Source of the DNA: Pseudomonas izuensis
Lineage (GTDB): Bacteria > Pseudomonadota > Gammaproteobacteria > Pseudomonadales > Pseudomonadaceae
Reading direction: 5' to 3'
DNA: 64,000 nucleotides
NCBI RefSeq assembly: GCF_009861505.1
Contig: NZ_WTFT01000024.1
Location: 1 to 64,000 of the forward strand
The number at the start of each line of letters is the position of its first letter. The first letter of the stretch is position 1. Positions 1-10,692 of the stretch are shown here, piece after piece. The notes beneath the pieces are model-generated. The model was not told where the DNA came from and made no database searches. It worked only from the letters and a program-made list of their open reading frames with translations. The position numbers and the translations under genes are program-made.

Positions 1-44
1 TAAAGAGCGGTTGGTTAAGCAATTTCGTCTCAACCGAGGCGCGC

Positions 45-72
45 ATTCTACAGCAGCCTCATTTGCTGTCAA
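45..72 (-). promoter_or_regulatory. rRNA operon promoter, nearest the rRNA genes
   Basis: Minus-strand -35 TTGACA (67-72) and -10 TAGAAT (45-50) with a 16-base spacer, followed by the discriminator GCGCGCC. Transcription would start near base 38 and leave the window. No credible protein gene is seen in 1-341; the two short plus-strand frames there are fortuitous. Confidence 0.8.
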
Positions 73-153
73 GCGGTTATTTTTCGAAGTTTTCAAAGTT
101 TCCTCTGCAACTTCAACCACTTGCGCTGTCGATCTCTCGTCAGCGGGAGGCGA

Positions 154-181
154 ATTCTACAGCGTTACTCGCTGCTGTCAA
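154..181 (-). promoter_or_regulatory. rRNA operon promoter, middle unit
   Basis: Minus-strand -35 TTGACA (176-181) and -10 TAGAAT (154-159) with a 16-base spacer. The surrounding GGCGAATTCTACAGC on the plus strand is repeated in variant form at the other two promoters. Consensus hexamers and a GC-rich discriminator are what is known for growth-rate and stringently controlled rRNA promoters. Confidence 0.8.
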
Positions 182-298
182 CACCTCTTTTTCAACTTCC
201 TTCGGCTTCGATGACCTGAAGCAACCTGCTGCCGAAAACTACGTAACTCATTGTTTACCAAGGAGTTTTCCGTTTCGACTGCGCCGGAAGTGGGGCGA

Positions 299-326
299 AT
301 TATAGGCTTCTAAAATTCGCCGTCAA
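299..326 (-). promoter_or_regulatory. rRNA operon promoter, farthest upstream of three
   Basis: On the minus strand a -35 TTGACG (321-326) and a perfect -10 TATAAT (299-304) are separated by 16 bases, followed by a GC-rich discriminator. It is the first of three near-identical promoter units reading leftwards. Known in PAO1 as I recall it, an rRNA operon lies next to the tyrosyl-tRNA synthetase gene; the 16S gene itself would lie off the left edge. Confidence 0.75.
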
Positions 327-341
327 CCCTTTATTTCAGGT

Positions 342-1541
342 TTATTCGGATTTGAGCGTAATGCGCGCAAATGCCTTCTTCCCCGCCTGGCAAACATGGG
401 TCGCCCCAAGCTTATATATAAAGTAGCGATCAACAACCTCACCATCTATACGCACACCACCAGAACCCAGAAGATCTCGTGCAACGGCCGAATTCTTCAC
501 CAGCCCCGCCTTATTAAGAACGGCAGCGATTGGCATATCTTCGGCAGCGGACAATTCGATCTCAGGCAGATCATCCGGCAGCTCGCCATCTTTCATGCGA
601 TTACCTGCCGCACGATGAGCATTGGCAGCAGCCTCTTCACCATGGAAACGCGCAACAATCTCTTCAGCCAGCTTGATCTTGATGTCACGCGGATTGGCAC
701 CCGCCTCCACATCAGCACGCAGGGCATTGATTTCATCCATGGAGCGGAAACTGAGCAATTCGAAGTAGCGCCACATCAACGCATCAGGGATGGAAACCAG
801 TTTGCCGTACATCACGCCCGGCGCTTCCTGGATACCTACGTAGTTGCCCAAGGACTTGGACATCTTCTTCACGCCATCCAGACCTTCAAGCAATGGCATC
901 GTCAGAATGCATTGAGCTTCCTGACCATAACTGCGCTGCAGCTCGCGCCCCATCAGCAGGTTGAACTTCTGATCGGTACCGCCTAACTCGACATCAGCAC
1001 GCAAGGCGACCGAGTCATACCCCTGAACCAGCGGATAGAGGAACTCGTGAATGGCGATTGGCTGATTGGTCGTGTAGCGCTTGTCGAAGTCATCGCGCTC
1101 GAGCATGCGTGCGACCGTGTACTGCGAGGTCAGCCGAATGAAGTCGGCCGGCCCCATCTGGTCCATCCAGGTGGAGTTGAAAGCAACTTCGGTTTTAGCC
1201 GGATCAAGAATCTTGAAAACCTGAGTCTTGTAGGTCTCGGCATTCTCAAGAACCTGCTCGCGAGTCAATGGAGGACGCGTCGCACTCTTGCCACTCGGAT
1301 CACCGATCATCCCGGTGAAGTCGCCAATCAGGAAGATCACCTGATGACCCAGCTCCTGGAACTGACGCAGCTTGTTAATAAGCACGGTATGGCCCAGGTG
1401 CAAATCCGGCGCAGTCGGATCGAAGCCCGCCTTAATACGCAGCGGTTGGCCGCGCTTGAGCTTCTCAATCAGCTCGGACTCGACCAACAGTTCTTCCGCA
1501 CCACGTTTGATCAGCGCTAGCTGCTCTTCAACCGACTTCAT
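342..1541 (-). CDS. tyrS: tyrosyl-tRNA synthetase
   Basis: Charges tRNA-Tyr with tyrosine in the cytoplasm. The 399-aa class I synthetase has the HIGH-type motif HLGH at residues 48-51 and an intact KMSKS near residue 225, which marks the TyrZ-like subgroup. A C-terminal S4 RNA-binding domain ends the protein ([18 protein letters not shown]). The start at 1541 (MKSVEEQ) is chosen because the in-frame extension to 1649 is proline/cysteine-rich and unlike the family. The gene is divergent from the M23 peptidase and adjacent to the rRNA promoters, as in other pseudomonads. Confidence 0.97.
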   Translation of the reverse strand: MKSVEEQLALIKRGAEELLVESELIEKLKRGQPLRIKAGFDPTAPDLHLGHTVLINKLRQFQELGHQVIFLIGDFTGMIGDPSGKSATRPPLTREQVLENAETYKTQVFKILDPAKTEVAFNSTWMDQMGPADFIRLTSQYTVARMLERDDFDKRYTTNQPIAIHEFLYPLVQGYDSVALRADVELGGTDQKFNLLMGRELQRSYGQEAQCILTMPLLEGLDGVKKMSKSLGNYVGIQEAPGVMYGKLVSIPDALMWRYFELLSFRSMDEINALRADVEAGANPRDIKIKLAEEIVARFHGEEAAANAHRAAGNRMKDGELPDDLPEIELSAAEDMPIAAVLNKAGLVKNSAVARDLLGSGGVRIDGEVVDRYFIYKLGATHVCQAGKKAFARITLKSE

Positions 1542-1752
1542 AACAGACCCGCAAGGCTCGAATTCAAAGGGAAACAACCATACAAGATCGCACGTCAAAT
1601 ACAAGGTTTGCCCGGCACACGGACACCAATCCGCAGACCGAGTATCCACAGACTTGCTTCAGAGATGATTTGGTTATATTTTATACAGTTATTTCATATT
1701 CATCATGTCATTCATCTTTTCCAATTCATCTTTTTCAAAGTCAAAATTACTT

Positions 1753-3168
1753 ATGACCAAAGAATCGTCTAAAGCGCCGCCGCTTTACCCGAAGACCCAC
1801 CTGCTCGCTGCAAGTGGCATCGCCGCTCTTCTGAGCCTGGCGCTTCTGGTATTTCCTTCCAGTGATGTTGAAGCAAAAAAGACGACACTGAGTCTCGAAC
1901 TGGAAAGCCCTGTTGAACAACTGACACAAGATCAAGACGCTGCCGAGGCCGTCCAAGCCACAAATGAACCCGCAGCGTCTCCTTTCGCGCAGATCGATAA
2001 CAGTGCAGAAGTCACTCAGGAAACCGCTCAAGCCGCACCCGCGCCGGTTGCCGAACAAAAGAAGGCGCCAAACCACAGGGAAGTGATCGTCACCAAGGGC
2101 GATACGCTCTCCACGCTGTTCGCGAAGGTTGGTCTTCCGACCACTTCGGTGCATGAAGTGCTGGCCAGCGACAAGCAGGCCAAGCAGTTCAGCCAGCTCA
2201 AGCACGGACAGAAACTCGAATTCGAACTGAACCCGGATGGACAGCTGACAAACCTGCACAGCAAGGTCAGCGACCTCGAAACCATCACGCTGACCAAGAA
2301 TGACAAGGGCTACACGTTCAACCGCGTTACCGCAAAGCCGACCGTGCGCTCCGCCTATGTTCACGGCGTGATCAACAGTTCGCTGTCGCAATCTGCCGCT
2401 CGTGCCGGCCTGTCCCACAGCCTGACCATGGATATGGCCAGCGTATTCGGCTATGACGTCGACTTCGCCCAGGATATTCGCCAGGGTGACGAGTTCGACG
2501 TGATCTACGAACAGAAAGTCGTCAACGGCAAGGCGGTCGGCAACGGTCCGATCCTGTCCGCGCGCTTCACCAACCGCGGCAAGACTTATACCGCCGTGCG
2601 CTACACCAACAAACAAGGCAACAGCAGTTACTACACGGCTGACGGCAACAGCATGCGCAAGGCGTTCATTCGCACCCCGGTAGACTTCGCCCGCATCAGC
2701 TCGAAGTTCTCCATGGGCCGCAAACACCCGATCCTGAACAAGATCCGCGCCCATAAAGGCGTCGACTACGCAGCGCCACGCGGCACTCCCATCAAGGCGG
2801 CCGGTGACGGCAAAGTATTGCTGGCTGGCCGTCGCGGCGGTTACGGCAACACCGTCATCATCCAGCACGGCAATACATATCGCACGCTGTACGGCCACAT
2901 GCAGGGCTTCGCCAAAGGCGTCCAGACCGGTAGCAATGTCAAACAGGGCCAGGTGATTGGCTACATTGGCACCACCGGCCTGTCTACCGGCCCGCACTTG
3001 CACTATGAGTTCCAGGTCAACGGCGTGCACGTCGACCCGCTGGGGCAGAAAGTGGCAATGGCCGATCCGATCTCGAAGGCAGAACGCTCGCGCTTCCTCG
3101 CGCAGAGCCAGCCATTGATGGCGCGCATGGACCAAGAGAAAGCCACCATGCTGGCTTCGAAGCGCTAA
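1753..3168 (+). CDS. M23 family murein DD-endopeptidase (MepM-like)
   Basis: Predicted periplasmic, inner-membrane-anchored zinc endopeptidase that cuts peptide crosslinks in peptidoglycan. Residues about 15-36 form one N-terminal membrane segment. A LysM/OapA-like domain follows (VTKGDTLSTLFAKVGLP), then a C-terminal M23 (LytM) domain with zinc ligands in HKGVDY near residue 334 and HLHYEF near 416. The start at 1753 (MTKESSKAPP) is preferred; an in-frame ATG at 1705 adds 16 serine-rich residues. Only three bases separate it from anmK, so the two are probably cotranscribed, linking murein cleavage to recycling. Confidence 0.93.
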   Translation: MTKESSKAPPLYPKTHLLAASGIAALLSLALLVFPSSDVEAKKTTLSLELESPVEQLTQDQDAAEAVQATNEPAASPFAQIDNSAEVTQETAQAAPAPVAEQKKAPNHREVIVTKGDTLSTLFAKVGLPTTSVHEVLASDKQAKQFSQLKHGQKLEFELNPDGQLTNLHSKVSDLETITLTKNDKGYTFNRVTAKPTVRSAYVHGVINSSLSQSAARAGLSHSLTMDMASVFGYDVDFAQDIRQGDEFDVIYEQKVVNGKAVGNGPILSARFTNRGKTYTAVRYTNKQGNSSYYTADGNSMRKAFIRTPVDFARISSKFSMGRKHPILNKIRAHKGVDYAAPRGTPIKAAGDGKVLLAGRRGGYGNTVIIQHGNTYRTLYGHMQGFAKGVQTGSNVKQGQVIGYIGTTGLSTGPHLHYEFQVNGVHVDPLGQKVAMADPISKAERSRFLAQSQPLMARMDQEKATMLASKR

Positions 3169-4263
<1,095 letters not shown>

Positions 4264-4276
4264 TTGCTCCAGACAG

Positions 4277-4314
4277 CAAAACGCCGCAGGGCCTTGAAGC
4301 CACGCGGCGCTTTG
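4277..4314. terminator. bidirectional terminator between anmK and erpA
   Basis: Arms 4277-4287 (CAAAACGCCGC) and 4304-4314 (GCGGCGCTTTG) pair over 11 positions with one mismatch, A-rich on one side and T-rich on the other, so it can stop both converging genes. Confidence 0.75.
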
Positions 4315-4332
4315 ATGATACCGGCGCGCTGA

Positions 4333-4683
4333 TCAGATCGAGAACGACGAACCACAGCCACAGGTAGTGGTCGCGTTCGGGTTCTTGATGACGAAACGCG
4401 AACCCTCCAGACCTTCCTGGTAATCCACCTCCGCACCTGCCAGATACTGGAAGCTCATCGGATCGACAACCAGACTCACACCTTCGCGCTCGACGATGGT
4501 GTCGTCATCGGCCACTTCTTCATCGAAGGTAAAGCCGTACTGAAAACCTGAACAACCGCCGCCCGTAACGAATACGCGCAGCTTCAAGCGATCATTCCCC
4601 TCTTCATCGACCAGGCTCTTCACCTTGTGCGCGGCACCGTGGGTGAATTGCAAAGCCGTGGGGGTGAAGGATTCGACGCTCAT
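4333..4683 (-). CDS. erpA: iron-sulfur cluster insertion protein ErpA
   Basis: A-type carrier that delivers Fe-S clusters to apoproteins, including those of isoprenoid synthesis and respiration. The 116-aa protein has the three cluster cysteines at C44 (GGGCSGF) and C108/C110 in the C-terminal CGCGSSFSI, diagnostic of the HesB/IscA/ErpA family; the gene position beside anmK supports ErpA over IscA. Convergent with anmK. Confidence 0.96.
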   Translation of the reverse strand: MSVESFTPTALQFTHGAAHKVKSLVDEEGNDRLKLRVFVTGGGCSGFQYGFTFDEEVADDDTIVEREGVSLVVDPMSFQYLAGAEVDYQEGLEGSRFVIKNPNATTTCGCGSSFSI

Positions 4684-4807
4684 GCTGACTATCTCCCGGC
4701 GTTACGCCGCCATAATGCGTGATGACGCGCATTATCCGCTTGTCCTAGAAAATCGGTCAACTATTGTTATGGTATATCAACCATCCCAATCGTCAGCCCG
4801 GAATGCA

Positions 4808-4832
4808 AAAAGGCCCGTTCAACGGGCCTTTT
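4808..4832. terminator. terminator after argC
   Basis: AAAAGGCCCG (4808-4817), loop TTCAA, CGGGCCTTTT (4823-4832): a perfect 10-bp stem with a T-run, positioned 20 bases downstream of argC on the minus strand. Confidence 0.9.
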
Positions 4833-4851
4833 CACTGTGTGCAGTAAAGTC

Positions 4852-5886
4852 TTACGGCAACATGCCGGCGTGGGACAGGCCCAGACGCTCATCCAGCCCG
4901 AACAGGATGTTCATGTTCTGTACCGCCTGGCCCGACGCACCTTTGACCAGGTTGTCGATCACCGACAACACAACCACCAGATCACCGTCCTGTGGACGAT
5001 GAACCGCGATACGGCACACGTTGGCACCCCGTACACTACGGGTTTCCGGATGGCTGCCGGCCGGCATGACGTCGACGAACGGCTCATTGGCGTAACGCTT
5101 TTCAAACAGCGCTTGAAGATCGACCGAGCGATCCACAACGGTTGCGTAGAGCGTCGAGTGAATGCCACGGATCATCGGTGTCAGATGTGGAACGAAGGTA
5201 AGACCAACGTCCTTACCTGCGGCACGACGCAGACCCTGGCGGATTTCCGGCAAGTGACGGTGTCCTTTGACGGCATAGGCCTTCATGCTTTCCGACGTTT
5301 CGGAGTACAACGACCCTACAGATGCGCCGCGACCAGCACCGCTGACGCCGGATTTGCAGTCAGCGATCAGGCGCGAAGCATCGGCCAGACCAGCCTCAAG
5401 CAATGGCAGAAAACCCAACTGCGTTGCGGTCGGGTAGCAACCCGGCACAGCAATCAGGCTCGCCTGTTTGATCTGCTCGCGGTTGACTTCCGGCAGACCG
5501 TAGACAGCCTCCTCCAGCAACTGCGGCGCACCATGCGGCTGGCCGTACCATTTGGCCCATTCATCGGCATCCTGCAGACGGAAGTCCGCAGACAGGTCGA
5601 TGACCTTGGTTCCGGCCGCCAGCAGTTCACCCGCCAGGGCATGCGCAACGCCATGAGGTGTTGCAAAGAACACCACATCGCAAGCGCCCAGGGTTTTGAT
5701 GTCCGGAACGCTGAATGCCAGGCCGTCGTAGTGGCCTCGCAGGTTCGGATACATGTCGGCAACGGCGAGGCCGGCCTCGGATCGGGAAGTGATGACGACC
5801 ACTTCTGCTTGCGGATGCTGTGCCAACAGACGCAGCAGTTCGACACCGGTGTAACCCGTGCCGCCGACGATACCGACCTTGACCAT
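4852..5886 (-). CDS. argC: N-acetyl-gamma-glutamyl-phosphate reductase
   Basis: NADPH-dependent third step of arginine synthesis. The 344-aa protein has an N-terminal dinucleotide-binding motif [10 protein letters not shown] (residues 5-14) and the catalytic cysteine C150 in [12 protein letters not shown], typical of the long ArgC type 1. The start at 5886 (MVKVGIVGG) is chosen; the open frame to 5958 adds 24 residues before the Rossmann fold and is unlike the family. It is divergent from hemJ. Confidence 0.96.
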   Translation of the reverse strand: MVKVGIVGGTGYTGVELLRLLAQHPQAEVVVITSRSEAGLAVADMYPNLRGHYDGLAFSVPDIKTLGACDVVFFATPHGVAHALAGELLAAGTKVIDLSADFRLQDADEWAKWYGQPHGAPQLLEEAVYGLPEVNREQIKQASLIAVPGCYPTATQLGFLPLLEAGLADASRLIADCKSGVSGAGRGASVGSLYSETSESMKAYAVKGHRHLPEIRQGLRRAAGKDVGLTFVPHLTPMIRGIHSTLYATVVDRSVDLQALFEKRYANEPFVDVMPAGSHPETRSVRGANVCRIAVHRPQDGDLVVVLSVIDNLVKGASGQAVQNMNILFGLDERLGLSHAGMLP

Positions 5887-6020
5887 AAACCTGCCCTCAA
5901 CGAACCCACTGGAAAGCCGTCGATAATAGGGGCCGCGCGCCCCTGCGACAACCGGCAAGGTGACGATCGGAGGCTCAAGCCTCTACTATCCGGGCTACCG
6001 TGAACCTGGGAATAACCAAA

Positions 6021-6452
6021 ATGCTTTATCTGTGGCTCAAAGCTTTTCACATCATCAGCGTCGTATGCTGGTTTGCCGGCCTGTTTTACCTGCCGCGCCT
6101 GTTCGTTTATCACGCCCAAAGCGAGGACACTGTCAGCAAGGAACGCTTCAGCATCATGGAGCGAAAGTTGTATCGCGGCATCATGGGCCCGGCGATGATC
6201 GCTACGCTGATTTTCGGTGGCTGGCTGATCAGTCTTAATCCGGGAGCCTACTTCAGCCAGGGTGGCTGGATGCACGCCAAGCTGACCCTGGTGGTGTTGC
6301 TGATCGGCTACCACCACATGTGCGGTGCTCAGGTGAAGCGTTTTGCCCGTGGCGAAAACACCCGCAGCCATGTCTTTTATCGCTGGTTCAATGAAGTGCC
6401 GGTTCTGATATTGCTGGCAATCGTCATTCTGGTCGTCGTTCGGCCGTTCTAA
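6021..6452 (+). CDS. hemJ: protoporphyrinogen IX oxidase HemJ
   Basis: Membrane enzyme oxidising protoporphyrinogen IX to protoporphyrin IX in heme synthesis. The 143-aa protein has four hydrophobic segments and the conserved histidine in LKAFHIISVVCWFAGLFYL, with further conserved residues around GYHHM. ATG 6021 is chosen; a GTG at 6000 would add 7 residues before the first transmembrane segment. Size and topology fit the HemJ (UPF0093) family. Confidence 0.93.
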   Translation: MLYLWLKAFHIISVVCWFAGLFYLPRLFVYHAQSEDTVSKERFSIMERKLYRGIMGPAMIATLIFGGWLISLNPGAYFSQGGWMHAKLTLVVLLIGYHHMCGAQVKRFARGENTRSHVFYRWFNEVPVLILLAIVILVVVRPF

Positions 6453-6484
6453 ACCAACAGGAATAACTCACCGGGGGTCATCCT

Positions 6485-7453
6485 ATGTCACTGCCCGCTT
6501 TGCTTGAACAATGTTTACGTCTGCCCGTGGTGGCAGCGCCAATGTTCCTGATTTCCAATCCGCAACTGGTGCTTGCCTGCTGCCGAAATGGCGTGGTGGG
6601 CAGCTTTCCGGCGCTGAACCAGCGCGAGAGCAGCGGCTTCAAGGCATGGCTGGAAGAAATCGAAGCCGGACTGGCGACACTGGAGAATCCCGCGCCGTAC
6701 GCGGTCAACCTGATTGTCCACAAAAGCAATCCACGATTGCAGGCGGACCTGGAAATCTGCATCGAGCACAAAGTGCCGATCGTGATCACCAGCCTTGGCG
6801 CCGTGAAAGAAGTGGTCGATGCCGTCCACAGCTATGGCGGCCTGGTGTTTCATGACGTGACGACACGCCGCCATGCCGAGAAGGCCGCCGAAGCCGGTGT
6901 GGATGGTTTGATCGCGGTCGCTGCAGGTGCCGGCGGGCATGCCGGGACCTGGAGCCCATTCTCGCTAATCGCCGAGATCCGCCAATTCTTCGACAAGACG
7001 CTGCTGCTGGCCGGGTGCCTGAACCATGGTCACGAAATACTCGCAGCGCAACTGCTCGGTGCGGATCTGGCCTACTTCGGCACGCGATTTATCGGCACCA
7101 CCGAAAGTCACGCGCCTGAGGCCTACAAAGAGATGCTGCTGACATCCAGAGCGGCAGACATCATCCATACTCCTGCTGTATCGGGCGTACCGGCGAGCTT
7201 CATGCGCCAGAGCCTTGAGGCCGCCGGTTTCGATATGGCCGCACTGCAAAACAAGGGTGAAGTCAATTTCGGCTCGAAACTCAAGCCGTTGAGCGACGAA
7301 GCCAAAGCCTGGAAAACCGTTTGGTCCGCGGGCCAGGGTGTGGGTGAAATCGATGATTTGCCGAGCGTCGATCAACTGGTAGCACGCCTCGACGCCGAAT
7401 ACCGCAAGGCACTGGAACAGTCCGGGCAACTGCGGCAACGCTGGCCACGCTGA
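6485..7453 (+). CDS. nitronate monooxygenase family FMN protein
   Basis: Predicted FMN-dependent oxidase of nitronates such as propionate-3-nitronate, or a related 2-nitropropane dioxygenase. The 322-aa TIM-barrel sequence carries the flavin-phosphate-binding region VAAGAGGHAG (residues about 140-150) and the substrate-site sequence FGTRFIGTTES, as in the bacterial class. A GGGGG ribosome site lies just before ATG 6485. The physiological substrate cannot be told from sequence. Confidence 0.88.
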   Translation: MSLPALLEQCLRLPVVAAPMFLISNPQLVLACCRNGVVGSFPALNQRESSGFKAWLEEIEAGLATLENPAPYAVNLIVHKSNPRLQADLEICIEHKVPIVITSLGAVKEVVDAVHSYGGLVFHDVTTRRHAEKAAEAGVDGLIAVAAGAGGHAGTWSPFSLIAEIRQFFDKTLLLAGCLNHGHEILAAQLLGADLAYFGTRFIGTTESHAPEAYKEMLLTSRAADIIHTPAVSGVPASFMRQSLEAAGFDMAALQNKGEVNFGSKLKPLSDEAKAWKTVWSAGQGVGEIDDLPSVDQLVARLDAEYRKALEQSGQLRQRWPR

Positions 7454-7461
7454 AAAATCAG

Positions 7462-7482
7462 GGCCGGCCATCCTTGGTCGGC
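7462..7482 (+). terminator. possible terminator after the nitronate monooxygenase gene
   Basis: GGCCGGCC (7462-7469) pairs with GGTCGGCC (7475-7482) with one G-T wobble; loop ATCCTT. The T-run is weak (only TT), so efficiency is uncertain. Confidence 0.5.
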
Positions 7483-7528
7483 CTTACACTGAATCTACTC
7501 AAACACGCGCGACAAGGATGCCTCGGCA

Positions 7529-8485
7529 ATGAGCGAGAACCGGTACAAGATCGTATTCGACGGCACGCTACTGCCCGGTGTTGATATCACCACTGCGAAG
7601 CACAATCTCGCCGCACTGTACAAAAGCGAAGTAGCCGCCATCGAGCGCCTGTTCAACGGCCAACCGGTCACGCTCAAGCGCGAACTGTCACAGGCCGAGG
7701 CGCAGGCCTATCTGCAAGCCCTGAAGAATACCGGCATCGACGCCCGAATCGAGCTCGAGCCTTCAATCGAAATGCACCTGTCTGACATTCACCCTCACAC
7801 CCCGGTGGACACTCCAGCAGAACCCGAATCCCCTTACGCCCCACCGCGAGCCAGTGTTGGCGAACGCGTACCCGAGTTCTCAGACCTCAAGCCGTTCAGT
7901 GTCGATGGGCGGATCGGCCGCCTGCGCTTTCTCGCCTGGACCATGGTGCTGAGCCTGATCACCCTGCCGATTGTCGGCGTGTTCGCGCTCATCGGCCTCG
8001 GGCTTGTCAGTGGTGACTCCACCGCAGGCCTGATCATCGGCGGCATTTTTGCGTTCTTCCTGTTCCTCGCGTTCGTGATTGTCAGCGCTCTGTTCAGCGT
8101 GCAGCGCCTGCACGATATTGGCTGGTCTGGGTGGCTCTGGTTGCTGAACTTCGTCCCCTTCGTGGGCAGTTTCTTCCCGCTGGTGATCATGGTCATGCCA
8201 GGCAACGCAGGTGCCAATCGTTATGGCCCGCCTCCCCCACCCAACAGCACGGCGGTCAAAGTGCTGTGCTCATTGTGGATCGTATTTATTGGTCTGGTTT
8301 TTGTCGGTGCAATGCTCGGAGGGATCTCTGCAATCCAGCAGGAATACGAAAGCAGCCTGGAAAGCAGCTACGAAAGTGGTTCGGGGATCACCGATGAAAT
8401 CGACGTTGAGACCCAATCACCTGCAAATTCAACCGACGATGCAGCCGAAGAAGCCCAGCCCCCTGTAGACTCTGCGCAAGAATGA
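7529..8485 (+). CDS. DUF805 integral membrane protein
   Basis: Function unknown. The 318-aa protein has a soluble N-terminal domain of about 85 residues, a proline-rich linker, then a DUF805 domain starting at GRIGRLRFLAWTMV with four predicted membrane segments and the family signature QRLHDIGWSGW near residue 192. The last 60 residues are acidic and S/E/D-rich. DUF805 proteins often carry extra N-terminal modules; no partner gene is evident here. Confidence 0.88.
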   Translation: MSENRYKIVFDGTLLPGVDITTAKHNLAALYKSEVAAIERLFNGQPVTLKRELSQAEAQAYLQALKNTGIDARIELEPSIEMHLSDIHPHTPVDTPAEPESPYAPPRASVGERVPEFSDLKPFSVDGRIGRLRFLAWTMVLSLITLPIVGVFALIGLGLVSGDSTAGLIIGGIFAFFLFLAFVIVSALFSVQRLHDIGWSGWLWLLNFVPFVGSFFPLVIMVMPGNAGANRYGPPPPPNSTAVKVLCSLWIVFIGLVFVGAMLGGISAIQQEYESSLESSYESGSGITDEIDVETQSPANSTDDAAEEAQPPVDSAQE

Positions 8486-8546
8486 ACAGCGCTCCCTGCG
8501 CGCGACACCTGCGTCGCGGCGCGGAGCTGTTGCGATGGAGAACTGC

Positions 8547-9335
8547 ATGACCCGTTACGCTCTGATCACCGGCGCTTCCAGCGGCATCGGCCTGGCGATG
8601 GCCGAAGCGCTGGCCCGGCGAGGCCGCAGCCTGATACTGGTGGCCCGACAGCGTGATCAGCTGGAAAGTATTGCGATTGAACTGACTCAACGTTTTGGCG
8701 TGGAAGTGTTGTTCCGTGCCTGCGACCTGGGTGAACCGCTTCGGCTTTCAGGGTTTCTGCTGGAGCTGGAGGAAGGCGACCGACAGATCGACCTGCTGGT
8801 CAATTGTGCCGGCATAGGTACTTGCGGACCGTTCCTGGCGCAGGACTGGATGACGGAGCAGGACCTGATTGAAGTAAATATTCTGGCGCTCACCCGTCTG
8901 TGCCACGCCATTGGCAACAGCATGGCATTGCAAGGCGGCGGACAGATTCTGAACGTCGCGTCCGTAGCAGCCTTCCATCCTGGTCCATGGATGAGCACTT
9001 ATTACGCGAGCAAGGCCTATGTGCTGCACTTTTCCGAAGGTTTGCGCGTCGAGCTGAAAAAATGTGCGGTCAAGGTTTCGGTGCTCTGCCCCGGCCCGAC
9101 CCGCACAGCGTTTTTCCGCACCGCGCAGTTGAACGCAGACAAACTGGCCGGCAGCAAACTGCTGATGAGTCCGGAGGAGGTCGCGCTCTATACCGTTCGG
9201 GCCCTGGAGAAAAATCGCGCAATCATTATTCCCGGGCGGCGCAACCGCTGGTTCGCCGCCCTGCCCCGGTTCGGCTCGCGCTGGCTGATCCGGACCATCA
9301 CCGGCATGGTCAACAAGGCTTACTGCCCACGCTGA
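8547..9335 (+). CDS. SDR family oxidoreductase
   Basis: Short-chain dehydrogenase of unknown substrate, 262 aa. It has the cofactor motif TGASSGIG (residues 8-15), the NCAGIG motif, and the catalytic Y-x3-K in YYASKAY with the upstream serine in NVASVAAFHPG. ATG 8547 is chosen over 8535 because GGAG lies at the right distance before it. The layout resembles the DltE/YqjQ-type SDRs that act on lipid or polyketide substrates, but that is inference. Confidence 0.88.
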   Translation: MTRYALITGASSGIGLAMAEALARRGRSLILVARQRDQLESIAIELTQRFGVEVLFRACDLGEPLRLSGFLLELEEGDRQIDLLVNCAGIGTCGPFLAQDWMTEQDLIEVNILALTRLCHAIGNSMALQGGGQILNVASVAAFHPGPWMSTYYASKAYVLHFSEGLRVELKKCAVKVSVLCPGPTRTAFFRTAQLNADKLAGSKLLMSPEEVALYTVRALEKNRAIIIPGRRNRWFAALPRFGSRWLIRTITGMVNKAYCPR

Positions 9336-9412
9336 CCGGCCTGGTAAAAAGCTGGGCTCGGGCATAAGCCCTGAGTACACTCAGGCCAGCCCAAACAACG
9401 GAGAAAACAGCT

Positions 9413-9751
9413 GTGGATACTCTGTTCACCAAGATCATCAACCGGGAAATCCCGGCGAAGATCATCTACGAGGACGACCAGGTACTGGCCTTCCACGACA
9501 TCGCCCCACAGGCGCCAGTGCATTTTCTGGTGGTACCGAAAAAACCGGTGCGCACCTTGAACGACCTGACCGAGGACGACAAGGCATTGGCTGGACATAT
9601 TCTGTTCACCGCCCAGCGCCTGGCCCTGGAATTGGGTTGCGAAAAAGGCTTCCGCGTCGTCATGAACTGCAATGAAGAAGGTGGACAGACCGTCTATCAC
9701 ATTCATATGCACGTACTTGGGCAACGTCAGATGCACTGGCCGCCGGGCTGA
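9413..9751 (+). CDS. HIT family protein (HinT-like nucleoside phosphoramidase)
   Basis: A 112-aa protein of the histidine-triad superfamily, hydrolysing AMP-lysine or similar nucleoside phosphoramidates. The triad YHIHMHVLG lies near residues 96-104, and the N-terminus TLFTKIINREIPAKIIYEDD is typical of bacterial HinT. It begins with GTG after a GGAG site 9 bases upstream. Followed by a short palindromic repeat. Confidence 0.93.
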   Translation: MDTLFTKIINREIPAKIIYEDDQVLAFHDIAPQAPVHFLVVPKKPVRTLNDLTEDDKALAGHILFTAQRLALELGCEKGFRVVMNCNEEGGQTVYHIHMHVLGQRQMHWPPG

Positions 9752-9765
9752 TTTGAACAAACCCT

Positions 9766-9792
9766 GCGGGAGCGGCGCAACGCCGTTCCCAC
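9766..9792. repeat. short REP-like palindrome
   Basis: GGGAGCGGCG (9768-9777), loop CAA, CGCCGTTCCC (9781-9790): one wobble in a 10-bp stem. The GGGAGC/GTTCCCAC ends resemble the REP ends elsewhere in the window. It may also terminate the HIT gene. Confidence 0.6.
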
Positions 9793-9898
9793 AAAGGCAT
9801 CACGGCATTGTCATGGCAACGGCTGCACAATGACCCAGCGCAAACCTTCCCCGGCCGATTGGGTTAAACTGGCCGCCGAGATTCCTCCGGAGGTCAAC

Positions 9899-10546
9899 AT
9901 GACTACCCAACGTCACTACTCGCCGATTGACCGTCTTCTGCTGCAAGCCGATGCGGCGATGCGTACCTTGTTGCCCTTCAGTGGTCAGCCGTACCGTCCG
10001 TCGCCGGCCATCGTGCAGCCGGATGCAAAAATGAGCGACGAAGACACCCGCCACGTTGCCGGCCTGATGCGCATCAACCACACCGGTGAAGTCTGCGCCC
10101 AGGCGCTCTACCAGGGCCAGGCCCTGACCGCAAAGTTGCCCCAAGTCCGGGCTGCCATGGAACATGCCGCCGAAGAAGAAATCGACCATCTGGTCTGGTG
10201 CGAGCAACGCATCCATCAGTTGGGCAGCCATACCAGCATTCTCAATCCGCTGTTCTACGGCATGTCGTTCGGGATTGGCGCGGTTGCCGGGCTGATCAGC
10301 GACAAAGTCAGCCTGGGGTTTGTCGCGGCAACGGAAGATCAGGTGTGCAAACACCTGAACGAACACCTTGAGCAACTGCCGGCGGAGGATGAAAAGTCCC
10401 GGGCGATCCTTGAGCAGATGCGTATTGATGAAGAGCAACATGCCGAAAGTGCACTGGAGGCTGGCGGTTTCCGTTTTCCTGCGCCGGTGAAGTTCGGGAT
10501 GAGTTTGATGGCCAAGGTGATGACCAAGAGTACTTATCGGATCTGA
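9899..10546 (+). CDS. coq7: 2-polyprenyl-3-methyl-6-methoxybenzoquinol hydroxylase
   Basis: Di-iron monooxygenase for the penultimate step of ubiquinone synthesis. The 215-aa protein has the carboxylate/histidine ligand motifs [23 protein letters not shown] and [14 protein letters not shown]. The start at 9899 (MTTQRHYSP) follows a near-perfect GGAGG site; the frame is open to 9830, but the extension does not belong to the family. It converges with speD across a REPIN and a terminator. Confidence 0.95.
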   Translation: MTTQRHYSPIDRLLLQADAAMRTLLPFSGQPYRPSPAIVQPDAKMSDEDTRHVAGLMRINHTGEVCAQALYQGQALTAKLPQVRAAMEHAAEEEIDHLVWCEQRIHQLGSHTSILNPLFYGMSFGIGAVAGLISDKVSLGFVAATEDQVCKHLNEHLEQLPAEDEKSRAILEQMRIDEEQHAESALEAGGFRFPAPVKFGMSLMAKVMTKSTYRI

Positions 10547-10558
10547 TAAAGCGCTCTT

Positions 10559-10627
10559 GTGGGAGCATGGCTTGCCCGCGATGGCGATCTCCAGGACGCT
10601 ATCGCGGGCAAGCCTTGCTCCTACAGG
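10559..10627. repeat. REPIN (paired inverted REP)
   Basis: Two inverted REP units, 10559-10587 and 10601-10627, built around the core GCTTGCCCGCGAT / ATCGCGGGCAAGCC, in the convergent gap between coq7 and speD. Confidence 0.9.
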
Positions 10628-10644
10628 GGTTCTGTGTTGGCAAT

Positions 10645-10680
10645 AAAAAAGGCGACTGCCGTGAGGTAGTCGCCTTTTTT
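10645..10680. terminator. bidirectional terminator, speD/coq7
   Basis: AAAAAAGGCGACT (10645-10657) pairs perfectly with AGTCGCCTTTTTT (10668-10680): a 13-bp stem with A- and T-runs on the two sides. Confidence 0.92.
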
Positions 10681-10692
10681 TGTTCGAAAATC

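Noticed and set aside
6000-6020. GTG start for hemJ at 6000
   Set aside because: Adds residues not expected before the first membrane segment; ATG 6021 fits the family.
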